From positions 7,614-71,613 of the forward strand of contig JADJJK010000043.1 of assembly GCA_016706545.1 (NCBI GenBank): a DNA stretch of 64,000 bases, given 5' to 3'. Origin of the DNA: Myxococcales bacterium (GTDB lineage: Bacteria; Myxococcota_A; Polyangia; Haliangiales; Haliangiaceae). The notes beneath the pieces are model-generated. The model saw nothing but the letters and a program-made list of their open reading frames with translations, ran no database searches and was not told the DNA's origin. Of the stretch, positions 18,183-27,640 are shown piece after piece; the first letter of the stretch is position 1; each line of letters begins with the position of its first letter. Position numbers and translations under genes: made by a program.

Positions 18183-18842
18183 TTACAGGGCTCTCTCGAT
18201 CTCGGTCACCAGGTCGCCCACGGTCCAGTCGTCGTCGGCGGTGGGGCTGGCCGCCGCGGCGTCGATGTGCAGCGCGCCGCCGGCCTTCACCACGCCGCGT
18301 CGAGTGGAGACGCCGACTCGCACCGCGCTGAGGCCGCGCAGCGCCTCCTGTCCCAGCGCATCGGCGGCCAGCTTGAGCAGCGCCTGGCGGAGCACCGGGA
18401 CCAGCGCCATCGCCGCCAGCCGCTCCGCGTCATCCGAGAGATCCGCGAGCACCAGCTCGAGCTTGCCGCCGAGCGCGCGGGCGAGATCTTCGCCAGCCGC
18501 GCTGAGCGCTCGGCTGATCTCGAGCCGTCCAGGGGGCTCTCGGTCCGCCGCTGGCTGCCCCGCCAGCTCGTAGCCCACGGCGACGATATGATCGACTCGC
18601 ACCTGCATGACCTGCGGCGTCCGTTCATTGCCCCCGGTGTGCAGCAGCACCATGGCCAGGCCGGCGTCGTCGCTCACCGCCAAGCAGCGGCCCTGCACCT
18701 GCCGGCCGCTGGCCAGCTCCAGCACCGCGACCGGCCGCTCTTGCCCCGCCGCCGCCGCCCGCTGCCCGCGCACCGCCAGGTCCTCCAGGACGTGCCGCGG
18801 AGAGCGTGGCGAAAGCGCGCCCAGCACGCTGTGGACGCTCAC
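18183..18842 (-). CDS. Uncharacterised protein with Sm-like N-terminal segment
   Basis: 219 residues from GTG 18842, which overlaps the upstream gene's stop (GTGA). Residues about 35-90 (VAVLELASGRQVQGRCLAVSDD, then VRVDHIVAVGYEL) have the strand pattern of a small Sm-like barrel. Residues about 105-200 have the same helix-strand-helix-strand order as the whole upstream protein (LARALGGKLELVLADL; QALLKLAADALGQEALRGLSAVRVG; AGGALHID), suggesting a shared domain. No catalytic motif is visible. It sits 54 bp upstream of the toxin gene, so it may belong to the same module. Confidence 0.55.
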   Translation of the reverse strand: MSVHSVLGALSPRSPRHVLEDLAVRGQRAAAAGQERPVAVLELASGRQVQGRCLAVSDDAGLAMVLLHTGGNERTPQVMQVRVDHIVAVGYELAGQPAADREPPGRLEISRALSAAGEDLARALGGKLELVLADLSDDAERLAAMALVPVLRQALLKLAADALGQEALRGLSAVRVGVSTRRGVVKAGGALHIDAAAASPTADDDWTVGDLVTEIERAL

Positions 18843-19249
18843 AGGGCTTTCTCGACGATCTTGATGATGTAGTCGGCGCGCTCGTCCACGTAGTCCACGT
18901 TGGTGCAGGGGTCATGGTCGATGGTCAGCTCACCAGCGACGAAGGAGATCGCCGAGTCCGCGCTGTAGGCCCCGCGCGAGTTGCACAGCACGAGCTTGCG
19001 AAGCCCTTGCTGGATGGCCTCCTTGCCGAGGTCGTCGCGGGTGATCGACTTGAGCGCGGTGATCACCGGCTGGAAGTACACCTTGCGCCACGACTCGCTG
19101 TAGCTCTCGCCGTGGTCTTCCTTGGCGAGCTGATCCCAGTTGATCTCGAGCTCGAGCGGCCGCCCGGCGAGCTTGTCCAGCTCGGCGCGCAGCGCTGGCA
19201 GCACCTTCTCTTGAAACTCCTTGGTCGCGCGTCGTTCGGCTAGCCCCAT
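18839..19249 (-). CDS. Uncharacterised protein, first gene of the toxin operon
   Basis: 136 residues from ATG 19249 (MGLAERRATKEFQEK); the longer frame upstream is Pro/Gly-rich read-through. A soluble protein with no signal sequence. The order helix, RPLELEINWD strand, long helix, LRKLVLCNSRGAYSADS and FVAGELTIDHD parallels the C-terminal domain of the next gene. Its stop overlaps that gene's GTG. Function unknown. Confidence 0.6.
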   Translation of the reverse strand: MGLAERRATKEFQEKVLPALRAELDKLAGRPLELEINWDQLAKEDHGESYSESWRKVYFQPVITALKSITRDDLGKEAIQQGLRKLVLCNSRGAYSADSAISFVAGELTIDHDPCTNVDYVDERADYIIKIVEKAL

Positions 19250-19438
19250 GGCCGGAGTATACGTGCGGCCTCGCCGGTGCCTTTGCCCGATGGGCAGTTT
19301 GTTGAGCCCAAGGCCGCTGGCGGCCGGTCGCCCCGGCGGGGCAAGGCGGGGCGGCCCAGCGGGCAAAGCGGGCAAAGGCGTGGCAGCCCGGTGGGCAAAG
19401 GCCCTGGGCGCCTTTTTGCGCCCCGCGCGCGCCAGCGG

Positions 19439-21079
19439 CTACCGGGCGGCTGGGGGGACCCGCCGCGTCGCCAGCTTGCGCACCAGGCTGGACACCTCCT
19501 CGATGCGCAGCGCGGCCGCGGCCAGCCCGTAGACCAGGGCGCCGAGGGCCACCGGCGCCAGGGTCTCCACCAGGCGATCGGGCGTGTACGTGTGCCCGAC
19601 CCGCGCGTCGATCCAGGCGTGGGCCTTTTGCACTACCACCGCCATCACCAGGCAGGCCGCGGCCACCCGCGCGGCGAACGCCGCGAGCTCGCGGTGCGGC
19701 AGCGGCGCGACCAGGCGGGAGAACCCGACGTAGAGGATGGCGCCGTTGAGGAGCGCCGCCGCGGCGGTGGCCAGCGCCAGCGCACGAAACCCATGGGCGT
19801 CATGCAACGCGGCGTTGAGCGCGTAGTTGACGGCCACCGAGGACAGCGACGCGAGCACGGCGACGCGGATCTTGCGCAGCGCATAGAACGCGGGCGCCAC
19901 GACCTTGACGCCGGCGTACGCGATCATGCCCGAGGCGTAGCACTCCAGCGCCGCCGCCGAGGCCACGGTGTCGCGCTCGGCGAAGCGGCCGCGTTGGTAC
20001 AAGAGGCGCAGGATGGACTCGTCGAGCACCACCAGGCCCACGGTGGCGGGCGCGCACAGGAGCAGCACCATGCGCAGGCCGCCAGCGACGTGCTGGCGCA
20101 TGAGCGCCATGTCGCCGGTGATCACCGCCTCGGAGTAGCGCGCGGTGGACACGGTGGCGATCGCCACGCCAAAGACGCCCACCGGGAGCTGCAGGAAGCG
20201 GAAGGCGTAGTTGAGCCAGGCCACCGCTCCTGGATCGCTGGACGCGAACATCGTGTTGATGAACACGTTGAGCTGCAGCGCCGCGACGCCGAGGATGGCC
20301 GGCAAGAGCGCCACCGCGATGGCGCGCACATCCGGATCTCGCAGGCGCAGGTCGAGCCTGACGCGCGGTCGCCAGCCCTCGCGCCAGAGCCCGGGCACCT
20401 GCAGCGCGAGCTGCGCCAGGCCGCCGGCGACCGTGCCCAGCGCCCAGCCCAGCGCCACCTGGTAGCCGCGCGCGCCCGCGAAGTACAGCCCGAGGCCCAC
20501 GGTGATGGCCACCACGTTGAACAGCGCGGGCGCCAGCGCGGGCGCGATGAAGCGATCGTGCGCGTTGGCCAGGCTCATCGCCACCGCCGACAGGCATACC
20601 AGCAGCAGAAACGGCGACATCACGCGGAACAGCACCACCGTGATCTCGAGCTTGCCGGGGACGCGAGCGTAGTCGCCGGCCAGCGCGCCGAAGAGCTGCG
20701 GGGCGGCGAGCGCGGCGACGAGGACCCCGCACCCCACCACCAGCGCGAGGTTGCCGGTCACCGCGGCGGCCAGCTCGTGCGCGGCGGCGGCGCCGCGGCG
20801 GCCCAGCCGCGCCTTGAACGCCGGCAAGAGCGCGCTCTGCAGCGCGCCCTCGGCGAGCAGATCGCGCATCAGGTTGGGGAGGCGAAACGCCGCGACGAAG
20901 GCGTCCGCGAGCGCGCTGGCGCCAAAGAGCGCGGCGAAGAGCAGCTCGCGCAAGAGGCCCAGCATGCGGGAGGTCAGCGTGGCCAGCGAGATCATCCACG
21001 CCGCCAGCCCCAGCCGCCGGCTGGGATGCTGGGGCTGCCGCGCGGGCTCTGGGGCGCCGGGCCGATCGCTATCTGGCAC
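19439..21079 (-). CDS. murJ: Lipid II flippase MurJ
   Basis: About 546 residues from GTG 21079, which overlaps the upstream gene's stop by 11 bp; an internal ATG at residue 29 is an alternative. A polytopic membrane protein of the MOP/MVF family: N-terminal SLATLTSRMLGLLRELLFAALFG, then FRLPNLMRDLLAEGALQSALLPAF, the family signature near TM2 with the conserved Arg residues. About 13-14 hydrophobic segments and the length are normal for MurJ. It flips lipid-linked peptidoglycan precursor across the inner membrane. Co-transcribed with the helical-repeat gene. Confidence 0.92.
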   Translation of the reverse strand: MPDSDRPGAPEPARQPQHPSRRLGLAAWMISLATLTSRMLGLLRELLFAALFGASALADAFVAAFRLPNLMRDLLAEGALQSALLPAFKARLGRRGAAAAHELAAAVTGNLALVVGCGVLVAALAAPQLFGALAGDYARVPGKLEITVVLFRVMSPFLLLVCLSAVAMSLANAHDRFIAPALAPALFNVVAITVGLGLYFAGARGYQVALGWALGTVAGGLAQLALQVPGLWREGWRPRVRLDLRLRDPDVRAIAVALLPAILGVAALQLNVFINTMFASSDPGAVAWLNYAFRFLQLPVGVFGVAIATVSTARYSEAVITGDMALMRQHVAGGLRMVLLLCAPATVGLVVLDESILRLLYQRGRFAERDTVASAAALECYASGMIAYAGVKVVAPAFYALRKIRVAVLASLSSVAVNYALNAALHDAHGFRALALATAAAALLNGAILYVGFSRLVAPLPHRELAAFAARVAAACLVMAVVVQKAHAWIDARVGHTYTPDRLVETLAPVALGALVYGLAAAALRIEEVSSLVRKLATRRVPPAAR

Positions 21080-22178
21080 CGCGCTCCACCGAGAGCAGCG
21101 CGTGGCGGATGGGCCCTCGCGCGGACGCCAGCAACCAGCGCAGCGCGCCCAGGCTGGCGGCGCTGGCGTCGGCGCGCAGGCAGCGCGCCAGCTCCACGTC
21201 GGCGGCGGCGGGCTCGTCGACCGCGCGGGCCAGCGCCTGCACACGCGCGAGCCCGCCGGGGCCCAGCGCGGTCAGCGGCGAGGGCGGCGCGGGCAGCGCG
21301 GGGGCGCCGGGGTCGACGGGCGCGTTGCGGCCGGCGCCGTCGGACGCGCCGCGGCTGGCGCCGTCGGGCTCGCCGCGGCTGGCGCCGTCGGGCTCCTCGA
21401 GGTCCGGCGCTGATGGCGCCAGCTCGGCGCACAGCGCCGCCGCGGCCACCGTCGCCATGGCGTCGTCGCGCGCGGTGAGGACTCGCCGCGCCAGCTCGGC
21501 GCGCACCGCCGCCGACAGCGGCGCCGGCCACAGCTCGATCGCCGCGCGCTGCAGCGCCGGATCTGGATCTGCGAGCAGGTCGCGCAGGGCGGCCTCCAGG
21601 TCGTCACGCGCGCGCAGCTCGCCGAGCGCGTGGGCGGCCTGCGCCAGGAGGGCGGCGACCTCGAGCCCATCGGCGCGCAGGTCGCTCCAGCGCGCCGGCT
21701 CCCGGGCGATCGCGAGCCAGCTCGCGGTCGCCTCGCGCAGCGCCTCGCCATCGAGATCCTCGGCCTCCGCCGCGGCGCCGTCGCCAGCTTGCAGGCGCGC
21801 CGCCACCGCGCGAGCCGTGGCCACCGCCGCCAGCGCGCGTCGGCGGTCGGGTGCCCGCGCCAGCTTCGCCAGCTCGTCGAGCGGCCAAGGCTCGGCGCGG
21901 GCGGCCAGCGCCACCAGCGCGGCCACGGCCGCCGTGCGATCGGCGCTGCGCAGCGCGGCCAGCAGCGCGCCACGTCCGGCGGCGCGCGCCTGGCGGGCGG
22001 TCTCGTCGAGGTCCCCGCGCACCAGCGCGGCTCGCACCGGCGCCCAGGTTGACGGTGCCGGCGCCGCCGCGGTGCGCGGAGCGGAATCTGCAAAGGCGAG
22101 CGCCAGGCCGCCAGCGAGCACGAGCGTTGCCATGGAGAGCCCAGCGGCTCGACGAGAAACCCCCACGATGCGGGGCAT
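21069..22178 (-). CDS. Exported helical-repeat (HEAT-like) protein
   Basis: 369 residues. ATG 22178 gives an N-terminus MPRIVGVSRRAAG plus a hydrophobic stretch ending ALAFADSAPRT, a plausible signal peptide. The body is almost entirely Ala/Leu-rich helices with DDLEAALRDLLADPDPALQRAAIELW-like repeats, as in HEAT repeats. A short tandem (EPDGASRGEPDGASRG) interrupts it near residue 265. Probably a scaffold or partner protein; it shares a transcript with murJ, but no cell-wall role is proven. Confidence 0.6.
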   Translation of the reverse strand: MPRIVGVSRRAAGLSMATLVLAGGLALAFADSAPRTAAAPAPSTWAPVRAALVRGDLDETARQARAAGRGALLAALRSADRTAAVAALVALAARAEPWPLDELAKLARAPDRRRALAAVATARAVAARLQAGDGAAAEAEDLDGEALREATASWLAIAREPARWSDLRADGLEVAALLAQAAHALGELRARDDLEAALRDLLADPDPALQRAAIELWPAPLSAAVRAELARRVLTARDDAMATVAAAALCAELAPSAPDLEEPDGASRGEPDGASRGASDGAGRNAPVDPGAPALPAPPSPLTALGPGGLARVQALARAVDEPAAADVELARCLRADASAASLGALRWLLASARGPIRHALLSVERGAR

Positions 22179-22238
22179 CCTACGCGCGTCGGGCCATGAC
22201 ATCGACGAGGTGCGCAACGCAAAAAAGCCTTCAGAAAG

Positions 22239-22283
22239 TTGACATGGTGATGATGCGTTCAGTACGGTCTGTCCGTTCAGTAC
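22239..22283 (+). promoter_or_regulatory. lexA promoter with two direct GTTCAGTAC elements
   Basis: A consensus -35 TTGACA (22239-22244) is followed by two identical GTTCAGTAC copies at 22257-22265 and 22275-22283, 18 bp apart, overlapping the expected -10 and start region. The myxobacterial LexA box described for Myxococcus ends in GTTCAG, so these are probably LexA sites for autoregulation. Only the GTTCAG half agrees well; the 5' half of each site is poor. Confidence 0.55.
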
Positions 22284-22299
22284 TCCACCAGGTGGCTAC

Positions 22300-22995
<696 letters not shown>

Positions 22996-23004
22996 CCGCG
23001 GCGC

Positions 23005-23024
23005 GCGCAGCGCCAGCGCTGCGC
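23005..23024. terminator. Possible hairpin terminator between convergent lexA and CoA-transferase genes
   Basis: Perfect 8-bp stem GCGCAGCG/CGCTGCGC with a 4-nt loop, 9 bp after the lexA stop. No T-tract follows, so it is at best a weak or factor-dependent terminator. Confidence 0.3.
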
Positions 23025-23071
23025 CGGGCGGCGGCAGCCACGGCCTGGCGCGCCTTGGCTTCAGCCACGGC

Positions 23072-24250
23072 CTAGCGCACCGGGGCGAGCGCCGCTTCGA
23101 TGTCCTCGGCGGCCAGGCCGTATTCCTCGAGGATCTGGCGGCTGTGCTGGCCCAGGCGCGGGGGTGAGGTTGGCGCGTGTGGCGCGCCCAGGGGCGTGCG
23201 GACCTGGGAGATCGGGCCGACCCCGTCACCGCCATCCATGGTGAAGAACAGCTCGCGCGCGCGATGGAGCGGGTGCTCGGCGAGCTCCGAGATCTCCAGC
23301 ACCGGCTCGCAGCAGCAGTCATGCGCCGCCAGGATCGTCAGCCACTCGGCTAGCGGGCGCTCGGCGAGCCGCGCGGCGATCTCTGCGCGAGTTTGCTCCT
23401 GCTGCGCCGGGGTGCCGGCGAGCTCCGCCAGGTTCTGCGGCCGGCCAATGGCGGTGTTGAAGGCGAGATAGAACTTGGGCTCCAGCGCGCCCACGGCGAG
23501 ATAGCGATCGTCCTTGGTGCGGTACACGCCGTAGCAGGCTGCGCCACCATTTAGCAGCTCCGCGCCGCGGCGCGGCTGGGCGCCGCAGTCCAGGTTGCCA
23601 AGCTCGGCGATGAGCAAGGACAGCGCGCCCTCCGTCATGGAGATGTCCAGGTGGGCGCCGCGGCCAGTGCGGGTCCGCGCGAACAGCGCGGCGAGGATCC
23701 CGGTGGCGCTCCACAGCGCACCGCCCGCGAGATCGGCGATCTGCACCCCGGGCATCACGGGGGCGCCATCGCGGACGCCGGTCATGCCCAGCACCCCGGC
23801 CAGGGCGATGTAGTTGAGGTCGTGTCCGGCGCGGTGGACGTACGGGCCGGTCTGGCCGTAGCCGCTGATGGAGCAAAGGATGATGGCGGGGTTGCGCTCC
23901 GCGAGCACGTCGTAGCCGAGGCCAAGCTTGTCGAGCACGCCGGGGCGGAAGCTCTCGATCACCACGTCGGCGCGGGCCACCATGTGCAGCAAGGCGGCGC
24001 GGCCGGCCTCGCTCTTGAGATCGAGCGTGAGCGAGCGCTTGCCCCGGTTTATCGCCAGGTAGCGCCCGGCCACGCCACCCTTCATCGGCGGAAAGGCGCG
24101 GAGGTAGTCGCCAAGGCGCGGATCTTCGACCTTGACGACGTCAGCGCCAAGGTCTGCCAGGACCATGCTCAGGAGCGGACCGGGCAAGAGGCGAGAGAGG
24201 TCGAGCACGCGCACGCCGCGCAAGGCCTCCGCTAGAGCAGCATTTGCCAT
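23072..24250 (-). CDS. Alpha-methylacyl-CoA racemase-like (CaiB/BaiF family) enzyme
   Basis: 392 residues, ATG 24250. A class III CoA-transferase fold with features closest to alpha-methylacyl-CoA racemase: GHDLNYIALAGVLG with His143 and QIADLAGGALW with Asp173 match the AMACR catalytic His and Asp. The N-terminal LDLSRLLPGPLLSMVLADLGADVVKVE is the usual CoA-binding start. It would epimerise 2-methyl-branched acyl-CoAs for beta-oxidation or sterol side-chain breakdown in the cytoplasm. The SCP2 sterol-carrier protein encoded next, in the same direction, fits lipid metabolism. Confidence 0.85.
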   Translation of the reverse strand: MANAALAEALRGVRVLDLSRLLPGPLLSMVLADLGADVVKVEDPRLGDYLRAFPPMKGGVAGRYLAINRGKRSLTLDLKSEAGRAALLHMVARADVVIESFRPGVLDKLGLGYDVLAERNPAIILCSISGYGQTGPYVHRAGHDLNYIALAGVLGMTGVRDGAPVMPGVQIADLAGGALWSATGILAALFARTRTGRGAHLDISMTEGALSLLIAELGNLDCGAQPRRGAELLNGGAACYGVYRTKDDRYLAVGALEPKFYLAFNTAIGRPQNLAELAGTPAQQEQTRAEIAARLAERPLAEWLTILAAHDCCCEPVLEISELAEHPLHRARELFFTMDGGDGVGPISQVRTPLGAPHAPTSPPRLGQHSRQILEEYGLAAEDIEAALAPVR

Positions 24251-24286
24251 GGCTCATCTTGCCATCGTTTGGGCGAGGCCGTGGCG

Positions 24287-24384
24287 ACCGACGCCACGCC
24301 CGACGCGACGACCGACGCCACGCCCGACGCGACGACCGACGCGACGACCGACGCGACGACCGAAGCCACCACCGAAGCCACCGC
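24287..24384. repeat. 12-bp tandem repeat (ACCGACGCSACG)
   Basis: About eight degenerate 12-bp units. On the plus strand they sit in a 60-codon ORF (24269-24451) giving a DATTDATTDAT repeat; on the minus strand they are open in two frames. There is no ribosome site or homology, so the region is best treated as a non-coding expansion. Confidence 0.6.
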
Positions 24385-24481
24385 CGACGTCGAGCCTGAG
24401 GCCGACGCGCGGTACGCCATGGTTCGCCGAAAACGCGAACGCCGGCCATAGGCCGGCGTCGTGGCTACCGAAGAGCGAGGA

Positions 24482-24832
24482 TCAGGCCTTGGCCAGATCG
24501 AAGAACTGCTGCAGCTTCATCGCCAGCATCGGATCTCCGGCGACCTGGAGCTTGCCCTGGAAGTAGAGCTGCATGCCAGCCTGCGGATCGGCGAGCATGG
24601 TCTTGAAGTCGTCGTGCGACACCGAGATGGAGCACTGCGCCTTGCCAGTGTCACCACGGCTGCAAACGGGCGGGTTGGACGTGAGGTCGACGGTCCATTC
24701 ACCGCCACCATCTCCCGAGATCTTGAAGCCATAGATGGCATTCACCTCGCGGGCCTTGTCAGGGTAACGCTTCAGCCCTTCCGGGATCATCACATCGAAG
24801 AGCTCTTGAGCGTCTTTGGGCAATGCAGCCAT
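24482..24832 (-). CDS. SCP2 sterol-binding domain protein
   Basis: 116 residues from ATG 24832, preceded by GGAGGA at about 7 bp. It has the SCP2 pattern: FKISGDGGGEWTVDLTSNPP, CSISVSHDDFKTMLADPQAGMQLYFQGKLQVAGDPMLAMKLQQFF. The family binds sterols, fatty acids or acyl-CoAs in a hydrophobic tunnel; this is a single-domain cytoplasmic version of normal length. It lies 231 bp upstream of, and in the same direction as, the AMACR-like gene, with the 12-bp repeat block in between. Divalent-metal or enzymatic motifs are absent. Confidence 0.88.
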   Translation of the reverse strand: MAALPKDAQELFDVMIPEGLKRYPDKAREVNAIYGFKISGDGGGEWTVDLTSNPPVCSRGDTGKAQCSISVSHDDFKTMLADPQAGMQLYFQGKLQVAGDPMLAMKLQQFFDLAKA

Positions 24833-25064
24833 TGGGAAATCCTCCAAAAAATGCGAGTGGTCAGCACTCGGCAGACCGCGGTGTACCGCGCAGATCGCGG
24901 CCGGTCAAGGCGACGGCGCGCTCTCGACAGCTTGCATCGACGGGCGGATTCTGCGGGGGCGGCAAAGAGAGGCGACGACGAAAAAACAGCGCCCGCGGCG
25001 TGAGCCGTGGACGCTGTTGGCAGTAGACCGTGTAGGGGAGGCTATGGCGCGCGTCGCGCCAGGC

Positions 25065-25992
25065 TTAGGGGCGCGGCGGCAGGTCTGCGGTCGCGAACGC
25101 GCAGTCGGCGACGTTGCCCTCGCTCTGGCCGAGCATGTTGGACTCGCTCACGAAGTAGTCGCGCTTGAACGTGTTGTTCCAGCACTCCGAGGCGGTGATC
25201 TCCGCGCCGACCTCTCCGCCGGTGACCCGCGCGTCGCCGCGGCCGGCGCCGCTGGCCAGCCAGCGCGAGCGCAGGGTGATGGACTCGAGCCCCGCGCCAG
25301 CGTTGGCGTTGGCGCGCAGGCCAAACACCATGTCGCCGGAGCCGTTGGCCTGGTCCTTGTACGCATAGTGCGCGGTCGCCGGGCGACCATCTTCGATGGT
25401 GGCGGCGTCGAGCTCGAGCGTGCGAGCGCCAAGGTCGTACTCTGATGGTGAGCTGGCCCTTGTCGTTGTTGTCCACCGGGTTGACGCGCTCGGCGGCGTC
25501 GAAGTCGAGCAGCACCTGGCCCTTGGCCTGCGCGTCGGTGGCGCCGGGGATGGCGGTGCCGGAGATGACGGTCTCGAAGGCGCCGGTGGTGTTCCGCGGA
25601 CGGCCGGCGAGCTGGTACTCGAAGGTGCCGTTGGCGAGCGCGGTGACGACGAGCTTGTACTCGGCGGGATCGAGACCCTGGCCCCACGGACCCCAGGTGT
25701 AGACGTTGCCCTCCACCGAGGTCACCGGGTACTCGACGATCGAGTGCAGCAGGATCAGCACCCAGGCGCTGCCGCCGTTGAGCGTGCGGGTGATGCCGCG
25801 GGTCCAGCCGTAGAACTCGGCCATCTGTCCAACCGCGCGCACGTTGCTCTCGGGGAGCTTGATGCTGAGCTGCTCGGCGGTGGGCAGCGCCGCGTTGAGG
25901 CCTTCGGGGCCGTTGTCTTCTTCCACGCAGGCGGTGGCGGAGAAGGCAAACAGGGAGGTGAGTAGGACAGTCTTTCCGAGGGTACGCATCAT
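25065..25992 (-). CDS. Lipoprotein of unknown function, interrupted by a 1-bp frameshift
   Basis: ATG 25992 or the next ATG (25989) begins a lipoprotein signal (LGKTVLLTSLFAFSATAC). The protein reads well to about base 25450 (LLDFDAAERVNPVDNNDKGQLTI), then the frame shifts. The minus-strand text reads ACCATCAGAGTACGAC; removing one A restores EYDLGARTLELDAATIEDGR and continues to the second frame (MVFGLRANANAGAGLESITLRSRW to 25065). The full product is about 308 residues, rich in beta-strands. No known domain was recognised. A sequencing or assembly indel is as likely as a true mutation. Confidence 0.65.
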
Positions 25993-26190
25993 GGCTAAGA
26001 ACTCCGGTTTCGTTGTGCCAGAGTCTATGAGCACGCAGCGTGCCAGCGGATTTCTCGAGGAATCAGCGAGTTGCAGTGTAGGGACTTCCTACACTGGCTG
26101 GCGGGCGCAGCCAGGCGTCGCAAAGCACAGCGCCTGGGGGGTTGGGCTGTCGAGAATCCAGATCTCGGGCCTGGCCCGGACCGACATGGC

Positions 26191-27498
26191 TCACTCGATG
26201 GGAGGCAGCACGGTGAGCGTGTCGCCATCGTGGAAGACCAGGACCGCGTCCTTTTCCACCGCGACCCCCACCGCGTCCGAGCGCAGCGCATCTGGCAGCG
26301 GGTACACCCAGGCGACGCGCGCGCCGCCGGTGTACGCGATGACGTAGTCACGGCGCAGCGACCGATCCAGGCGCACCACCAGGGCGGCGGCGTTGCGCGC
26401 GCCGGTCGCGCTGGCGAGGAGCTGGATGCCCGGCGCGGGCACCGCGGCCTGACTACCGGAGGCGGTGAGCGCGTCCACGTCCAGGATATCGAACGAGGTG
26501 CCCGCGGCGGTGGTGCCCACGCTGCGCACGATGGACGGCCGCACCACGCGCAGCATGGGGGTCTCATGCGCAAGCCCGGGGATGACGCCAAGGATGGCGG
26601 CGAAGCGGCCGGGAGCCTGCCACTGCAGCGCGCGCGCGCCGCCGCGGCGATGCGCGCGAAGCTGGCCGTCTTCGTCGAGCGTGATGTCGAGCTCGAGGTC
26701 GCGGTGACGGACGGTCAGCGGCGCGGGCGCATCCGCGCCTTGGCGGGCGCGCCCGCTGGCCAGGTCGAGCGTGAGCGCGGTGGCGCCGCGCTGCCACGCC
26801 ACCCGATGGTCGGGGAGCGACCAGGTGCGCTGCGGTCCAGGGTCGCGCATGGCGGCGGCCAGCGCGGCGCTGCCGACGATGGCGCCATCGCTGCGATCTG
26901 CGCCCGCGGCGGTCACCACGCGCGCGCAGCCGAGCACCGGTTCGTCGGTGTCCGGCGGCAGCGCGCAGTCGCTCAAGAGGACCAGGTCGCCGTCCGGCAG
27001 CACCAGCGGCGGCGCCACGTGGGCGCCGGTGGCCCGCGTCCACGCCACCTTGCCGCGGCGCCAGTCGACCGCGGCGAAGCCGAGCTGCGACGACGCGACG
27101 ACCGCGAGGTCGGCGCTGTCGCCGCGGGCCGCGTCGTCGATCAGCACCGGACCTGCGACCTCGAAGCGCGGCACGTCGAGGCGCGTGGGCAGCTCGATCA
27201 CGCGCAGCGGCGTCACCTTGGGCAGCTCCGCCAGCTCCCAGAAGCGCTCGCGCGGGGCGCTGGGCCGTGGCGCTGGCGCGGCCTTGGCGGGCGCGGGCCG
27301 ACGGCCTCGCCCCTGGCCGTGCGGCGGCGGCGCGGCGCTACCGAGCTCGTCGGCGCGCTCGCCTCTGGTCTCGTCGGCGCGCTCATCGGCGAACTCGCCT
27401 CTGGTCTCTTCGGGGCGGGCCTTGGGCTCGGGGCGACCGCACCCGCCCAGGGCCAGGCAGGCGGCGAGCGCGGTTGCCAGGGCGAACGCAAAGGCCAT
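26191..27498 (-). CDS. Lipoprotein with PQQ-like beta-propeller character
   Basis: 435 residues from ATG 27498 (MAFAFALATALAACLALGGCGRP; the GGC-type lipobox gives Cys20). A charged tether with repeated ETRGE-ADERADE units and a Pro/Arg stretch precedes a beta-rich domain. Strand pairs such as LAVVASSQLGFAAVDWRRGKVAW and VLVFHDGDTLTVLPPIE, and regular GxxLxxLDxxxG patterns, suggest a WD/PQQ-like propeller. It is divergently transcribed from the pseudokinase receptor gene, 142 bp apart. Function unknown. Confidence 0.6.
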   Translation of the reverse strand: MAFAFALATALAACLALGGCGRPEPKARPEETRGEFADERADETRGERADELGSAAPPPHGQGRGRRPAPAKAAPAPRPSAPRERFWELAELPKVTPLRVIELPTRLDVPRFEVAGPVLIDDAARGDSADLAVVASSQLGFAAVDWRRGKVAWTRATGAHVAPPLVLPDGDLVLLSDCALPPDTDEPVLGCARVVTAAGADRSDGAIVGSAALAAAMRDPGPQRTWSLPDHRVAWQRGATALTLDLASGRARQGADAPAPLTVRHRDLELDITLDEDGQLRAHRRGGARALQWQAPGRFAAILGVIPGLAHETPMLRVVRPSIVRSVGTTAAGTSFDILDVDALTASGSQAAVPAPGIQLLASATGARNAAALVVRLDRSLRRDYVIAYTGGARVAWVYPLPDALRSDAVGVAVEKDAVLVFHDGDTLTVLPPIE

Positions 27499-27640
27499 GG
27501 CCCCGAGCGTGGCACATCGCCGCGGGCAAAGGGACGCTCTGCCGGCGCCAGGTTGCTTTCGCCCGTCAACGTGGACACGATGCTGGTGCGCCAGCGAGGT
27601 GCCGGTGCGGGCCCACGCCGGGCTGTGAGCAGGAGGACAC

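Noticed and set aside
19277..21478. 733-codon plus-strand frame opposite murJ
   Set aside because: Composition is Arg/Gln/His-rich and the opposite strand encodes a clear MurJ.
24269..24451. 60-codon plus-strand ORF coding for DATTDAT repeats
   Set aside because: It exists only because of the 12-bp repeat; three frames stay open and there is no ribosome-binding site.
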